From positions 1-64,000 of the forward strand of contig JACRJZ010000148.1 in assembly GCA_016219875.1 (NCBI GenBank): a stretch of DNA of 64,000 nt, given 5' to 3'. The notes under the pieces were generated by a model. That model had not been told where the DNA came from and searched no databases. It saw only the letters and a list, made by a program, of their open reading frames with translations. Source of the stretch: Verrucomicrobiota bacterium (lineage in GTDB: Bacteria; Verrucomicrobiota; Verrucomicrobiia; Limisphaerales; JACRJZ01). How positions within the stretch are numbered: the stretch's first letter is position 1; each line of letters starts with the position of its first letter. The position numbers and the translations under genes are program-made. Shown piece by piece: positions 62,218 through 64,000 of the stretch.

Positions 62218-62743
62218 TCTGGAATGAACCGGGCCACAACGTCAAGACGGCGCACCCCGCGGACAACCCGCCACAACTGAGAAGCCCGGAGCATGGGCCT
62301 CTGGTCCACTAAGCCCACATCCTTCACCACACGCACAAACCGCCGCCAGGTAGGAGCGCCGGTTTCCAACCGGCCTTGGCCCTTTGAGCCGGAACCATGC
62401 AGTTGAAGGAGCACCGCACGCGGCTCGCGTGCCGTCGTCGCCGGCTCGGCGATGACTTCCCGTCTCGCGCCGGAGAGCCATTGGGCGGTGAGGGGAGAAG
62501 CGAGGAGACGAAGTGCTCGGCGGGCCGCCGAGCACCGCCGGCCAACGGCCCGCGCTCCCCATCTCGTCTGCATCGTTCCGGCTGAGTGTCCCAAGCCGGT
62601 TTCCAACCAGCCTTGCCCCTCTGAGTGTCCCAAGCCGGTTGCAAACCGGCGCTCCATCAACGCAGTGACGGGACACGCGGGTTCGCAACTCTGCCGGGCC
62701 GCATGGTTGACTTTTCCCCACGCATCCGGCTACTCTCCCGACC
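62218..62743. repeat. Intergenic region with 21-bp inverted repeat (526 bp)
   Basis: There is no gene between the divergent mfd and FGE-like genes. GGAGCGCCGGTTTCCAACCGG (62353-62373) pairs with 62635-62655 with one mismatch. Inside are CCAAGCCGGTTTCCAACC repeats (from about 62590) and a GTGCTCGGCGGGCCGCCGAGCAC hairpin (about 62512-62534). They belong to the families seen at 33.7, 54.1 and 29.9 kb. Confidence 0.8.
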
Positions 62744-64000
62744 ATGAAAACACCAAGGCTCGTCCGTCAGACTCTGCTTTCCGGCTCCGTCCTGCTGCTG
62801 TTCACATTCACGTCTGTCCTCGCCGTGCCGCCGGTGGTTTCGAACATCCGGGCCTCCCAGCGGGCGGGCACGCATCTCATCGACATCTACTACAACGTCT
62901 CCGATGCCGACGGGAACAGCCCGCTCACGGTCTATGTGGCCGTGTCCGACAACGCGGGCGCGAGCTACAACGTGCCCGTGTTCACGCTCATCGGCGCGGT
63001 GGGGCCGGGCGTCACGCCGGGCACCGACCGCCACATCGTCTGGAACGCGGGCACGGACTGGCCGGGCCGCTTCAGCAGCCAATGCCGCGTGCGCATCACG
63101 GCCGACGATGGCACCGCGCCGCCCGCGCCCGCCGGCATGGCCTACATCCCCGCCGGGCCGTTCCAGATGGGTGACTCTTTCATGGAAGGGAACATCAACG
63201 AACTCCCCGTCCACACGGTTTATCTCAGCGCCTTCTTCATGGACAAGAATCTCGTCAGCCGGGAACTCTGGCTGGACGTGTATGCTTGGGCGCTGGGGCA
63301 CGGGTACAATTTCAACAACAGCGGTTCTTTCCGTGACGCGAATCATCCGGTGCAAACCATCAACTGGTACGACGCGGTGAAGTGGTGCAACGCGCGCTCG
63401 GAAAAGGAAGGCCTCACCGCCTGCTACTACACCGATGCCAGCCAGACCACCGTTTATCGCTCCTGGAACTTCGCTATCATCAACGCCTATGTGAAAGTAA
63501 GCGCCAGCGGCTACCGCCTGCCAACGGAGGCCGAGTGGGAAAAAGCCGCGCGTGGCGGACTGAATGGCAAACGCTTCCCGTGGGGCGACACCATCACCCA
63601 CTCCAATGCGAACTACTACAGCAGTGCCAGCTACGCCTACGATGTCAGTCCCACGCGCGGAAATCATCCCACCTACGGCACCGGCAGCCAGCCTTACACC
63701 AGCCCGATTGGCTCGTTCGCGGCGAATGGCTACGGCCTCTTCGACATGGTGGGCAACCTGTGGGAATGGTGTTGGGATTGGCATGGCTCAACCTTCTACG
63801 GTGATCCCTCCGCAGGCAATGACCCGCACGGGCCATCGTCAGACGTTAGGCGTGTTGTTCGGGGTGGTTCGTGGAATAGTGAATCGTGGTATCTACGTAT
63901 TTCGAATCGCAAATATGCTCATTCATTGCCGGGATGGGGCTACATGAACAACGGTTTTGAGCCTGGTGATTCCGTCAGCACGATTGGCTTTCGGTGTGTG
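62744..64000 (+). CDS. Secreted formylglycine-generating-enzyme-like protein (partial, runs off the window)
   Basis: The open frame of 419 codons has no stop before the window end. A signal peptide (SGSVLLLFTFTSVLAV) is followed by an Ig/FN3-like N-terminal domain (about 28-125) and an FGE/sulfatase-modifying-factor domain (from about 130). Motifs of the latter are MAYIPAGPFQMGDS, LPVHTVYLSAFFMDKNLVS, SGYRLPTEAEWEKAARGG, GLFDMVGNLWEWCWDW and RRVVRGGSWNS, ending IGFRCV. True FGEs oxidise a sulfatase cysteine and use two active-site cysteines near the C-terminus; I cannot judge their presence because the gene is cut. Many such secreted relatives in this phylum are not proven enzymes. Confidence 0.88.
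   Translation, partial: MKTPRLVRQTLLSGSVLLLFTFTSVLAVPPVVSNIRASQRAGTHLIDIYYNVSDADGNSPLTVYVAVSDNAGASYNVPVFTLIGAVGPGVTPGTDRHIVWNAGTDWPGRFSSQCRVRITADDGTAPPAPAGMAYIPAGPFQMGDSFMEGNINELPVHTVYLSAFFMDKNLVSRELWLDVYAWALGHGYNFNNSGSFRDANHPVQTINWYDAVKWCNARSEKEGLTACYYTDASQTTVYRSWNFAIINAYVKVSASGYRLPTEAEWEKAARGGLNGKRFPWGDTITHSNANYYSSASYAYDVSPTRGNHPTYGTGSQPYTSPIGSFAANGYGLFDMVGNLWEWCWDWHGSTFYGDPSAGNDPHGPSSDVRRVVRGGSWNSESWYLRISNRKYAHSLPGWGYMNNGFEPGDSVSTIGFRCV

Noticed and set aside
58945..62280. Large plus-strand frames opposite mfd
   Set aside because: mfd is unambiguous from motor motifs; these frames are antisense artefacts.
1..64000. tRNA, rRNA or riboswitch
   Set aside because: The intergenic regions were read for cloverleaf and conserved aptamer patterns; all strong hairpins belong to dispersed repeat families or the terminator at 8195-8226.

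Overview
The window is GC-rich, densely coding chromosomal DNA. It has no rRNA, tRNA, phage or insertion sequence that I can see. The gene content suggests a Verrucomicrobiota member, probably of the Pedosphaera/Limisphaerales type. The pointers are very large secreted proteins with lamin-tail and CotH-like domains, a DUF5107/TPR protein, a secreted sulfatase-modifying-factor-like protein and few strong Shine-Dalgarno sites. Intergenic regions are packed with hairpin repeats (TAGCGCAGGC type, GGTGAGGGCACC type, CCCTCTCCC type, GCAGCCGACGTGAGGAGG type) and with tandem arrays of 7-bp units. The taxonomic call is inference; no marker gene settles it.

Layout. 0.3-11.7 kb: a subtilisin-like protease, a PIG-L/LmbE deacetylase, an outer-membrane barrel protein, a DUF485 + ActP-type symporter pair closed by a strong hairpin terminator, then (minus strand) a metallophosphoesterase and a Cache/PAS/CBS/DUF294 sensor. 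12.2-26.2 kb: a co-directional block with two substrate-binding/OmpA fusion proteins, a VWA protein, a two-helix coiled-coil membrane protein, a PspA/IM30-like protein, a third substrate-binding protein, an ABC permease and ATPase, and a tandem AAA+ ATPase. The block is interrupted by two stretches of small accessory genes, including a toxin-antitoxin-like pair and an HNH endonuclease with its partner. I know no name for the whole arrangement; it looks like an envelope-stress or transport machine and is the most interesting gene-level system here. 26.5-32.1 kb: a HemW-like radical SAM enzyme, a chorismate-lyase-like protein, a halogenase/reductase-type flavoprotein, an EamA-like membrane protein and a phenylacetate-CoA-ligase-like adenylating enzyme, possibly a small aromatic-acid pathway. 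32.2-37 kb: an M20 dipeptidase and a DUF5107/TPR protein.

37.5-54 kb is dominated by giant exported proteins: a 1,555-residue NHL/beta-repeat/FN3 protein, a 2,400-residue PA14/LTD/CotH protein and a 942-residue phosphodiester-glycosidase protein. A small LuxR-type HTH gene sits between inverted repeats. 54.5-58 kb holds an AraC regulator, an outer-membrane protein, a small c-type cytochrome and an MFS transporter. 58.3-62.2 kb is mfd, and the window ends inside a secreted formylglycine-generating-enzyme-like gene.

The strongest unusual signal is at repeat level. The mfd gene carries in frame one perfect 29-bp inverted-repeat element and at least six sites of 7-bp tandem arrays, all in positions the Mfd family does not normally have. 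The same element types occur between genes and at the 5' end of the 1,555-residue gene, where an array encodes part of the predicted signal peptide. This resembles in principle the protein-invading palindromic elements of Rickettsia, but in a different lineage and with a heptamer core.
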